DNA from: DALYCO01 sp964535545
GTDB lineage: Bacteria; Patescibacteriota; Minisyncoccia; Phycocordibacterales; UBA9973
Length of the DNA: 10,109 bases
Direction: 5' to 3'
Assembly (NCBI GenBank): GCA_964535545.1
Contig: CAZHUT010000034.1
Location: forward strand, 1 to 10,109
The notes under the pieces are model-generated. The model was not told the DNA's origin and did not search any database. It saw nothing but the letters and a program-made list of their open reading frames with translations. Both the position numbers and the translations under genes were made by a program. This document shows, piece by piece, positions 1 to 6,670 of this stretch. Each line of letters begins with the position of its first letter. Position 1 is the first letter of the stretch.

Positions 1-1624
1 TACACATGCAGGTACGGTGCCAGAGTTTCATTGGGGTGCGCTCTTTTAACCGATTATAGTGTCTGCAATTCGGACAATAATGCGGCACAGGAATTCCCAG
101 CTTTCGATACAACTCAAGTTCTTGGGGAACCAGCCGAAAAGCCTGGGTGCAAGATTTTAATGTGTCACCGCCGCTTTTGCAACCAATTACCTCATTTACA
201 ATATCATCTTTTACTTCTGCAACTGTTTCAGGTAAATTCTGCTCTAGAATTGTTGGCTGATAATTTCGTTCTGCTCGGTCATACCACGCAAAGCCAAAAT
301 GTTGAGCCTGTTCCTTAGTCAGCGGAAAATACTCCTGAGCAATAGTTTCATTATAGGCAAATGGAGAAACGTCATATGGGAAAAATTCACCATACGCAAA
401 GCTACGGTCTTTGGTATCAACATATGGCATAGCATTCATATGTTCAATAATTTTCGGGATTAAAGCTTCGTATTCTTCTTTTGAATATTGCTTATTGAAA
501 ATGCAATATTGTTTACTTCGCATGCCATAGCAGCCAAATAAGTGCGATGAACTGTGACAGTTAATCGAATACCGAACATCAAAAGAATTGTAGACGACAT
601 GCGAAAAGAAAACAGAGTTATTGTTTAGCATATCAGCCGTTTCGTATAACAGTCCGTCACAATCGCCTATTCCCGGACCAGAGTCATATGAATCTTTCAC
701 CCGCATGCCCCAAAAGACATATTTCAAATCTTCTGAGTCTTGAAAATCAAACGTATTTTTCGAGCGAGTGACGCCAACTAAATTATCACCAGTCGATCCT
801 TCAGACTTGAGATTATTGGCATATTTATAGAATTGCGACAACCGAAACTGTTCAAATTCTTTCTGAAACTTTTGGGTTCCGTTATAGGTATCAAGTGCAA
901 GCTCTTTCTTTTTTGCTTCAAATTCTTCCTTGGTATACTGCTGATTGAAAATACAGTTTGAGCCACCGCGAAGATTCACGCAACCAATGCAATTGGTGCA
1001 ATTTTTACAATTCCACAAGAAATACGAATCCGTACATTCTTGGGAGTTGAACGAATAGCGAGTTCGGTAGCATTTCGTACAATTTGTTATGTCATAACAG
1101 AGCTCGTTATAAAATGCGACATACATATCGCCCGATTGCTTGTTCTCAACTAACCGATTTCCATACATACAATCTTCGTTATGCTCTGAGCCAGAAAGCA
1201 TGTGTGAACCCTTGTCGCCCTCTGAAACATTACAAAATGTGCAGTTCAGATTATTGGTAACTGAAAGGGCGATCAACGGAACTCGCTGATATAGTTCTTT
1301 AAATTGCACAAAGAATGGCTTGGAAAAATCGTAATCGGCACCAAATTCTAGAGCATCCCATGAATCACCCCACCATGTTCGATCATCATACACTGTGACC
1401 GGAGATTCTGGATTATAGATCGAAATAATTTGCTCAGCGTTCTTACCTGGAGCATTGTTTGTCCTTTTGTACAATGTACGCTCATTACGGAACATCATGC
1501 GTCGCTGGGAACGGCAGTCGAAACAAAAAGTTGGCGGAGGGACTTTAATTTTGTCGTAAAAAACCTTATCTTCTGGGAGAATAGTGAAATCCTGTTTACA
1601 GTTTTGGCAGTTGCGGGTTTCCAT
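1..1624 (-). CDS. Cys-rich double zinc-ribbon protein, paralogue 3 of 3 (partial, C-terminus off window)
   Basis: An open frame runs from the ATG at 1624-1622 to the window edge: 541 codons with no stop. Function unknown. Visible order: an N-terminal zinc ribbon (C6, C9, C34, C37) followed by RRMMFRNERTLYKR; a conserved WWGDSWD block with KPFFVQFKELY; a first Cys-rich section ending NCIGCVNLRGGSNCIFNQQY; a linker; a second section ending GCYGMRSKQYCIFNKQYSKEEY; a GEFFPYDVSPFAYNET block; then a C-terminal ribbon with C492, C517 and C520 and the start of the last Cys cluster (C539, C541). The two complete paralogues have 579 and 582 residues, so about 40 residues are missing here. The four-Cys N-terminus resembles the probable zinc-ribbon Pfam class zf-trcl/zf_Tbcl; that is family knowledge, not a search. 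It starts 7 nt after paralogue 2 stops, with no clear Shine-Dalgarno, so translational coupling is likely. No signal peptide or membrane segment is visible, so it is presumably cytoplasmic. Confidence 0.9.
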   Translation of the reverse strand, partial: METRNCQNCKQDFTILPEDKVFYDKIKVPPPTFCFDCRSQRRMMFRNERTLYKRTNNAPGKNAEQIISIYNPESPVTVYDDRTWWGDSWDALEFGADYDFSKPFFVQFKELYQRVPLIALSVTNNLNCTFCNVSEGDKGSHMLSGSEHNEDCMYGNRLVENKQSGDMYVAFYNELCYDITNCTKCYRTRYSFNSQECTDSYFLWNCKNCTNCIGCVNLRGGSNCIFNQQYTKEEFEAKKKELALDTYNGTQKFQKEFEQFRLSQFYKYANNLKSEGSTGDNLVGVTRSKNTFDFQDSEDLKYVFWGMRVKDSYDSGPGIGDCDGLLYETADMLNNNSVFFSHVVYNSFDVRYSINCHSSSHLFGCYGMRSKQYCIFNKQYSKEEYEALIPKIIEHMNAMPYVDTKDRSFAYGEFFPYDVSPFAYNETIAQEYFPLTKEQAQHFGFAWYDRAERNYQPTILEQNLPETVAEVKDDIVNEVIGCKSGGDTLKSCTQAFRLVPQELELYRKLGIPVPHYCPNCRHYNRLKERTPMKLWHRTCMC

Positions 1625-1631
1625 ATGCAAA

Positions 1632-3371
1632 CTATATCATTTCTTTCTGATAACAACTTTCACAATAAATCCGTTCTGGTCGTTCAGGCGAAAAAGCGGT
1701 TTCAAATTCATTTGGACAAGTTTCAGTATGGCCGTGCGAAGTATTGGTGCACATGCAATATCGATGCCACAAATGAAATGGATTATTATGAACGAGCTGC
1801 TCGTAGTAACGAACATTTGGAGATTTTCGCTGAAGCGGCACCGAGAGTTTCTTGTATAGAGCAAGTTCAGTAGGAATGATTCGGAAAGCTCCTGGAGAAT
1901 ACTGAGAATCTTTTGCTTCGCACTCAATCACTTCACTTGTGATTGTCTCTGGAACATCGGCAATATTGTCTGGCAAATCTTCGTTATTTAAAGTAACTGT
2001 GTATGAACTCTTGTCTTTTTCTCTCCACTTATATCCTGCCTTGATAGCTTCCTCTTTTGTCTTTGGATAAAAATCTTGAGCAGGAGTCTCATTATACGCA
2101 AATGGCGAAAGATCCATTGGGAAAAACTCACCGAATCCGTACACTCTACCCTGCTCATCCGTATACGGCATATCTTTCATATGTTGAATAATCTTCGGCA
2201 GCATGTCTTCATACTGCTCTTTCGTGTACTGCTTGTTCAAAATACAATACGAAGTATCGCGCATACCGACACAGCCAAAGGAATTACTGGTCTTGTTGCA
2301 GAAGATCGAGTAATACATATTTGAGCTCGTCCACGTCATTGCGCACATGAGTAATGATTGTGCATTCTCACCTGATGCAGTGGTTTCATAACTCAATTCG
2401 TAATTCACTCCCCCAGCGTAGACGTCATAACACTGACTCATGTTTGAAAACGCATAGGATGTAAATTTACAATCCTCAACTTTATTCGCCACATCAAAAC
2501 ACAAAAAGCAATTTTTAGCATTATGGATATAGTCTCCTGTCACATTTTGTGACTGTAAAATATCAGCAAATTTATGAGGAATTTTTACCGTTTCTGCAAA
2601 GAATTTCTTAAGATTCTCTTGCAAAGTAGCATGTGAGCCATTTTGAAATTCTTTGATCTTTTCTTTATATTCTTCCTTGGAATACTGAACATTAAAAATA
2701 CAGTTTGATTTATTTCTCAAGCCAAAACACCCGTAACAACTTTGGCAGTTATGACAATCCCACATGAGATTTGAATCAATACAGTTGTATGAGAAATATG
2801 TATAGCTGCATTGATAGCAGCCTTTTGAACGGTAGCCCATAATGCATGATTCCATATTCTCACAGCCTTCCATGTCAAAAGAATTTTTGCATTTCATTGT
2901 TCGGTGAAGGTAGGCTGAGTCTTCATTCATATCCGAAGCAAAGGCCAAATAGCAGCTCTTTGACTGGTAAGTAAAGTTACAGTAATCACTATTTGTGATC
3001 TGCACATTCGTCGCATGAGGCTGTGGAACTTTCTGAAGCAGCTCTTTCAACTGCTCAAAAAATGGTCTAGAGAAGTCATAGTCCTGGCCGTAATCCATAG
3101 GGTCCCATGAGTCGCCCCACCAATAGCTTTCTTCGTAGATGGGAATCTTAACATCAGGATGATAGTTAGCCAGAAGCTGTTTTTCCCCTTCTTTGGTGAG
3201 GCATGGGCGCTTATAGAGACTCTTTTCATTACGCCAAAGTAAACGTCTAATAAGCCTGCAATCTGGGCAAAATGTTGGTGGCGGTACTTTGATTTTTTCA
3301 TAATAGCCAAAATCCGCTTGGTCAATAACAAAATCGTTTTTGCAGTTTTGGCAGGTTTTCGTTTCAGTCAT
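1632..3371 (-). CDS. Cys-rich double zinc-ribbon protein, paralogue 2 of 3 (one zinc site lost)
   Basis: 579 residues starting MTETKTCQNC. The frame is open further upstream (to 3491), but that extension would overlap paralogue 1 by about 120 bp and add 40 residues unlike either relative. The start at 3371 gives the same N-terminus as the other two and a 1-nt gap. Layout matches the paralogues: N-terminal ribbon C7, C10, C35, C38; the WWGDSWD and RPFFEQLKELL blocks; a first Cys-rich section ending CFGLRNKSNCIFNVQY; a second ending CVGMRDTSYCILNKQYTKEQY; then FGEFFPMDLSPFAYNET. Differences: it has LYKRPC where the other two have LYKRTNNAPGK, and S492, S517 and V520 stand where paralogue 3 has C492, C517 and C520, so the first C-terminal zinc ribbon has lost its ligands. 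The final cluster (C539, C541, C552, C570, C573; PNEFETAFSPERPE) is intact. No signal peptide. Function unknown; metal binding is inferred from Cys pairs only. Confidence 0.92.
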   Translation of the reverse strand: MTETKTCQNCKNDFVIDQADFGYYEKIKVPPPTFCPDCRLIRRLLWRNEKSLYKRPCLTKEGEKQLLANYHPDVKIPIYEESYWWGDSWDPMDYGQDYDFSRPFFEQLKELLQKVPQPHATNVQITNSDYCNFTYQSKSCYLAFASDMNEDSAYLHRTMKCKNSFDMEGCENMESCIMGYRSKGCYQCSYTYFSYNCIDSNLMWDCHNCQSCYGCFGLRNKSNCIFNVQYSKEEYKEKIKEFQNGSHATLQENLKKFFAETVKIPHKFADILQSQNVTGDYIHNAKNCFLCFDVANKVEDCKFTSYAFSNMSQCYDVYAGGVNYELSYETTASGENAQSLLMCAMTWTSSNMYYSIFCNKTSNSFGCVGMRDTSYCILNKQYTKEQYEDMLPKIIQHMKDMPYTDEQGRVYGFGEFFPMDLSPFAYNETPAQDFYPKTKEEAIKAGYKWREKDKSSYTVTLNNEDLPDNIADVPETITSEVIECEAKDSQYSPGAFRIIPTELALYKKLSVPLQRKSPNVRYYEQLVHNNPFHLWHRYCMCTNTSHGHTETCPNEFETAFSPERPERIYCESCYQKEMI

Positions 3372-3372
3372 A

Positions 3373-5121
3373 CTATAGAACTTCTTTTTGATAACAACTT
3401 TCGCAGAAAACAGTTTCAGGGCGTTCTGGAGCATATGAAGTCTCAAATTCATTCGCACACTTCCCAGCATGTTCGTGATTAGGTCGAGCACACATACAGG
3501 AGCGCTTATAGAGTTTCATCGGATTACGAGAACGAAGCCGCATGTAGTGACGGCAGCTTGGACAATATTTCGGTAGCGGTAAATGTAATCTCTTATAAAA
3601 CTGCAATTCTTGTGGAACAAGCTTGAACGCAGTAGCACACTGATGTCCCTCGCATTTCCCTTGATGAGCGCATTCGATAACCTGACTGAGCAACATATCG
3701 TCTATTTCATTTGAACTATCTGGAATCGCTCCGCTCGACATGGTCACCGTATATGATTTCTCTTCAGGATCTTTCCAAGTAAAACCTTGAGCGAGGGCTT
3801 CCTCTTTTGAAAGTGGATAGTAGTCAAACGCAATAGTTTCATTATATGCAAACGGCGAAAGCTCACTTGGGAAAAATTCGCCAAACGTATACACTCTTCC
3901 CCGCTTGTCTGCATACGGCATATCACTCATATGTTTAATAAGCTTCGGAATAAGTTCCAAGTATTCTTCTTTTGTGTATTTTTTGTTTAGGATCGAGTAA
4001 CTGCCATTTCGCAAGCCAATACATCCAAAACAATTACTCAGTGATTGGCAGTTATAAACATAGTATGAATTGTTAGTGGATTTTGTATAAATTGAAAAAG
4101 CCATATTCTGACATCCGGCAAATACACCGAAGGAATCATACAATGCTTCTGAACCATGTCCGGCATGAGACATATTTCGTGAATCTTTAAGCTGTCCGCC
4201 GGAAAGAAATACGTGTTTGAGATCCTCAGACCCCGCTTCCAGGTCAAAACAATCGATGCAATTTTTACCATTGGTGATGTTATCACCGGTACAATTTACC
4301 GAACGGACAATGTGTGCAAATCGGTGAGGAAAGCTGAGCTTAAACGCTTCAAATTCTTTCTGTACTGCTTCTAGCCCGCTTCTAGTATCGAGTTTGAAAG
4401 ATGCAACCTGCGCGTCATATTCTTCTTTTGTATACTGTTTGTTGTAAATGCAAAAACTTTTATTTCGGAGCGAAACACAACCAATACAGTTGGTGCAGTT
4501 CACACAGTCATAAAGAAAATACGAATCTGAACAACTTTTGGAATACTGTCCGAATCGGACTTTATAACAATCTTGCGAGTCGGTACATTCATAGCACAAA
4601 TCACATTTTTCAACCAAATACAGATCCTGGCTGTCACGTGAGTGCATATTGAAGGTTCCATATGAACAATCTTCATTGTAATCGCCACCAAAAACGAGAT
4701 AGCAGTTTTTATTATCGCTTGTGCAATTGCAGTACTCACTGTTCACTGCATTCCAATTCATAAGTGCCGGCCAAGGAATATCTGCAAGCAATTCTTTAAA
4801 CTGTTCAAAGAACGGTCGATTCCAATCGATCTCGCGTCCATAGCTATATGGATCCCAACCGTCGCCCCACCATGATTCACGATCATATATTTTGAGCGGC
4901 TTATCTTCAGAGTAAATTGAGATTATTTTTTGCCCTTCTTTGCCTGGAGCATTATTAGTCCTTTTATACAGGGCATTTTGGTTGCGAAACACCATACGGC
5001 GAACAAACTGACACTGTGGACACCACGTTGGTGTTGGGACTTTCATTTTTTCGTAAAACGAAAAATCGTCCGCGTCCAGGATGAATTCTTTCGAGCAGTT
5101 TTGACAGACTCGTTTTTCCAT
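3373..5121 (-). CDS. Cys-rich double zinc-ribbon protein, paralogue 1 of 3
   Basis: 582 residues, function unknown. N-terminal ribbon: C6, C9, C34, C37, with FYEKMKVPTPTWCPQC and then RRMVFRNQNALYKR. Residues 84-112 hold the family block WWGDGWD...RPFFEQFKELL. Residues 131-224 form a Cys-rich section with cysteines 21 residues apart (131/152/173, 176/197, 185/206), ending NCIGCVSLRNKSFCIYNKQY. A second related section follows, with fewer Cys, ending NCFGCIGLRNGSYSILNKKY. Residues 484-523 form a ribbon (C484, C490, C495, C520, C523) and 542-576 a last cluster (CMC, C555, CESC at 573-576). Short Asn/Ser/Tyr-rich repeats with regularly placed Cys suggest a beta-solenoid between zinc-binding ends; that fold is inferred. 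It is the first gene of the three-paralogue run, 43 nt after the ATPase gene, with its own likely promoter about 11 nt before the ATG. Zinc ribbons often contact nucleic acid or protein, but nothing here decides which. Confidence 0.93.
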   Translation of the reverse strand: MEKRVCQNCSKEFILDADDFSFYEKMKVPTPTWCPQCQFVRRMVFRNQNALYKRTNNAPGKEGQKIISIYSEDKPLKIYDRESWWGDGWDPYSYGREIDWNRPFFEQFKELLADIPWPALMNWNAVNSEYCNCTSDNKNCYLVFGGDYNEDCSYGTFNMHSRDSQDLYLVEKCDLCYECTDSQDCYKVRFGQYSKSCSDSYFLYDCVNCTNCIGCVSLRNKSFCIYNKQYTKEEYDAQVASFKLDTRSGLEAVQKEFEAFKLSFPHRFAHIVRSVNCTGDNITNGKNCIDCFDLEAGSEDLKHVFLSGGQLKDSRNMSHAGHGSEALYDSFGVFAGCQNMAFSIYTKSTNNSYYVYNCQSLSNCFGCIGLRNGSYSILNKKYTKEEYLELIPKLIKHMSDMPYADKRGRVYTFGEFFPSELSPFAYNETIAFDYYPLSKEEALAQGFTWKDPEEKSYTVTMSSGAIPDSSNEIDDMLLSQVIECAHQGKCEGHQCATAFKLVPQELQFYKRLHLPLPKYCPSCRHYMRLRSRNPMKLYKRSCMCARPNHEHAGKCANEFETSYAPERPETVFCESCYQKEVL

Positions 5122-5132
5122 TGCTGTAGATG

Positions 5133-5160
5133 ACTATAGCACCTGGAAATACTAATGCAA
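5133..5160 (-). promoter_or_regulatory. Extended -10 promoter for the Cys-rich paralogue cluster
   Basis: Read on the minus strand, TTGCAT (5160-5155), a 16-nt spacer ending in TGC, then TATAGT (5138-5133). This is an extended -10 (TGnTATAGT, five of six bases of TATAAT) with a weak -35 (three of six). It lies in the 43-nt gap after the ATPase gene. Only 11 nt separate the -10 from the ATG at 5121, so transcription starting about 7 nt downstream would give a leader of roughly 4 nt. No Shine-Dalgarno sequence is visible, which agrees with leaderless translation. Confidence 0.5.
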
Positions 5161-5164
5161 CCTT

Positions 5165-6613
5165 TTATATCAACGGCTCCGCTGCCTTTTCCACAGCAGA
5201 TTCCTCTACCTTCTTTCCTGTAATAGCAGCTTTTTCTTGAGCTGATCGGATGATCGTCGATTCTTCTTCGGCAATAAGTTTCTTTGCAGTGTCGGCCGGA
5301 ATTGAGAATTTGCGTCGTGAAGCCTCGATAACGCGCTGGCGATATGAGGGATGAGTTGGCGGAAGCACTTTCAAAGTTTCAGCAGAAAATGGATCGTATG
5401 ATTCACCATCAATAGTCATTTTGATATAAAACTCGCCCACACCAAGGTTGATCAAGTCTTTTGTATCGAAAATCGGCGCGAATTCAGCTTTCAATTTGAT
5501 TGCATCGTCGCCACCAAGACGGAATGAAATGATTGAACCGACGTTACCGAGCACGGCCTGCTGCACTTTTGGAAGCAGCTGTCCGACGTACTGATGGGCC
5601 ACGGTCAGGTTCAGGCCGTACTTGCGCGCTTCTGAAAGAATGTTTTCGAATGTATCAGTCACAACGTTCTGGAACTCATCCACATACAAATAGAAGTCAT
5701 AACGCTTGTCATGATCGAGTTTTGCACGGGCCATTCCGGCCTGCTTGATCTTGGTCAAGAACATCGCTCCGAAAAACGATGAGTTTTCTTCACCGATTTT
5801 ACCTTTGGAAAGGTTGATCATGAGAATCTTTTTCTCATTCATGATCTTTTCAATATCGATTTTGTTTTCCTTCTGACCGAAGATGTTGCGCAACATTGGG
5901 TCAGACAAAAATTGTCCGAGTTTGTTAACGAGCGGGATGATAGCGTCCGTATCGAATTTTTCAGACCAGTCGGCGAATTCGATTGCCCAGAAGCGCTTAA
6001 CCATATCGTCTTCAATGTATTCAACTACTTTTTGACGGTAGTTACGGTCGGTAAGCATCGAGATCATGCCGCGCATCGTTGCATATGGATAGTCCAAAAG
6101 CGCCAGTGTCGTGAATCGGAACACGTGTTCAAGACGCGGTGTCCAGTTAGAACCGAATTGCTTTTCCAACACTTCGATCAAACCCTGCGTAAGCTGGTGC
6201 TTGAACGTTGGATCAACGTTTGCGAGCGGATTGAATGACGCAGGAAATTCCACATCACCTGGATCGATAATACAGACATCTTCAATTCGATCTTCGGGGA
6301 TGAAGTTGAGAATATCATCAATGAATTCTCCGTGCGGGTCGATAACACAGACACCATGACCATAGGCAATATCCTGGCGAACCATGAGTTCTTGAAGTTT
6401 TGATTTTCCCACGCCTGATTTTCCAATGATGTAGAGATGGCGTCGGCGGTCAACGCGTTTGATGCCGAACACATAGCGCTTTTCTTCCAAAGCCGCAACG
6501 TAGTTAGTACGTCCAATAAAAGAAACATCTCCAGGCGGAACCTTACCGAATTCAGGCAATTCAGGTGGCGGCGGAGCGTATTTAATTAATTGAATTTTAT
6601 TCGCGCGTGCCAT
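5165..6613 (-). CDS. VirD4/TrwB-like type IV coupling ATPase (HerA/FtsK superfamily)
   Basis: 482 residues. A P-loop ATPase expected to hydrolyse ATP to move DNA or DNA-protein substrates. Visible motifs: the lead-in FGIKRVDRRRHLYIIG, Walker A GKSGVGKS at 64-71, IDPHGE at 91-96 (typical of the HerA/TraG group), a second strand IIDPGD at 115-120 followed by FNPL, Walker B YLYVDEF at 308-314 with D312 and E313, and LTVAHQY at 336-342 with Q341 as the likely sensor glutamine. TrwB and TraD carry N-terminal membrane helices; none is present here, only a Pro-rich stretch (PPPPELPEF, 14-22) before the domain, so it is either soluble or recruited by a partner not in this window. The C-terminal 40 residues are Ala/Glu/Lys-rich and probably helical or disordered. 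It lies 57 nt after the repeat-protein stop and 43 nt before the Cys-rich cluster, all on one strand. Relatives include VirB4 C-termini and DUF87 proteins; the coupling-protein reading is the best fit, but no other secretion gene is visible. Confidence 0.9.
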   Translation of the reverse strand: MARANKIQLIKYAPPPPELPEFGKVPPGDVSFIGRTNYVAALEEKRYVFGIKRVDRRRHLYIIGKSGVGKSKLQELMVRQDIAYGHGVCVIDPHGEFIDDILNFIPEDRIEDVCIIDPGDVEFPASFNPLANVDPTFKHQLTQGLIEVLEKQFGSNWTPRLEHVFRFTTLALLDYPYATMRGMISMLTDRNYRQKVVEYIEDDMVKRFWAIEFADWSEKFDTDAIIPLVNKLGQFLSDPMLRNIFGQKENKIDIEKIMNEKKILMINLSKGKIGEENSSFFGAMFLTKIKQAGMARAKLDHDKRYDFYLYVDEFQNVVTDTFENILSEARKYGLNLTVAHQYVGQLLPKVQQAVLGNVGSIISFRLGGDDAIKLKAEFAPIFDTKDLINLGVGEFYIKMTIDGESYDPFSAETLKVLPPTHPSYRQRVIEASRRKFSIPADTAKKLIAEEESTIIRSAQEKAAITGKKVEESAVEKAAEPLI

Positions 6614-6640
6614 GTAGAAAAGTACGAAAGCCTAAGCTTT

Positions 6641-6652
6641 ACTTAGCTAAGT
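6641..6652. promoter_or_regulatory. Perfect 12-bp palindrome over the ATPase promoter start region
   Basis: acttagctaagt is its own reverse complement. It overlaps the last three bases of the -10 and the predicted transcription start, the place for a repressor operator. The flanking bases also form a second inverted pair (ctaag...cttag, 6632-6646). It could instead be part of a weak hairpin at the end of the repeat-protein transcript, but no T-run follows it. A symmetric binding site is inference. Confidence 0.35.
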
Positions 6653-6658
6653 ATAGCA
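6650..6658 (-). promoter_or_regulatory. Extended -10 promoter for the ATPase gene
   Basis: On the minus strand, TGCTATACT (6658-6650) fits an extended -10 (TGn before TATACT, five of six bases of TATAAT). No -35 resembling TTGACA occurs at 16-18 nt spacing, as is common with extended -10 promoters. The predicted start near 6643 leaves about 30 nt before the ATG at 6613. The same TGCTATA core precedes the Cys-rich cluster, which supports both. Confidence 0.45.
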
Positions 6659-6670
6659 TACCAAATATGA

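Noticed and set aside
1780..1870. Frameshift in paralogue 2 as the cause of its missing cysteines
   Set aside because: The frame is intact and flanking residues align on both sides with unchanged numbering (C539 and C541 match paralogue 3), so these are substitutions.
1430..1873. Plus-strand open frame of 147 codons across the junction of two Cys-rich genes
   Set aside because: It is antisense to the conserved zinc-ribbon ends of both paralogues, has no promoter or ribosome site, and its sequence follows from the constraint on the opposite strand.
1632..3380. TATAGT directly before the ATG of paralogue 2 and 6 nt before that of paralogue 3 as promoters
   Set aside because: At paralogue 2 it touches the ATG, so it cannot serve it. 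Both overlap the stop codon (TAG) of the preceding gene and lack a -35, so they are best explained by the stop context.
5912..6238. 108-codon plus-strand open frame within the ATPase gene
   Set aside because: Antisense to a well-conserved part of the ATPase, with no independent support.
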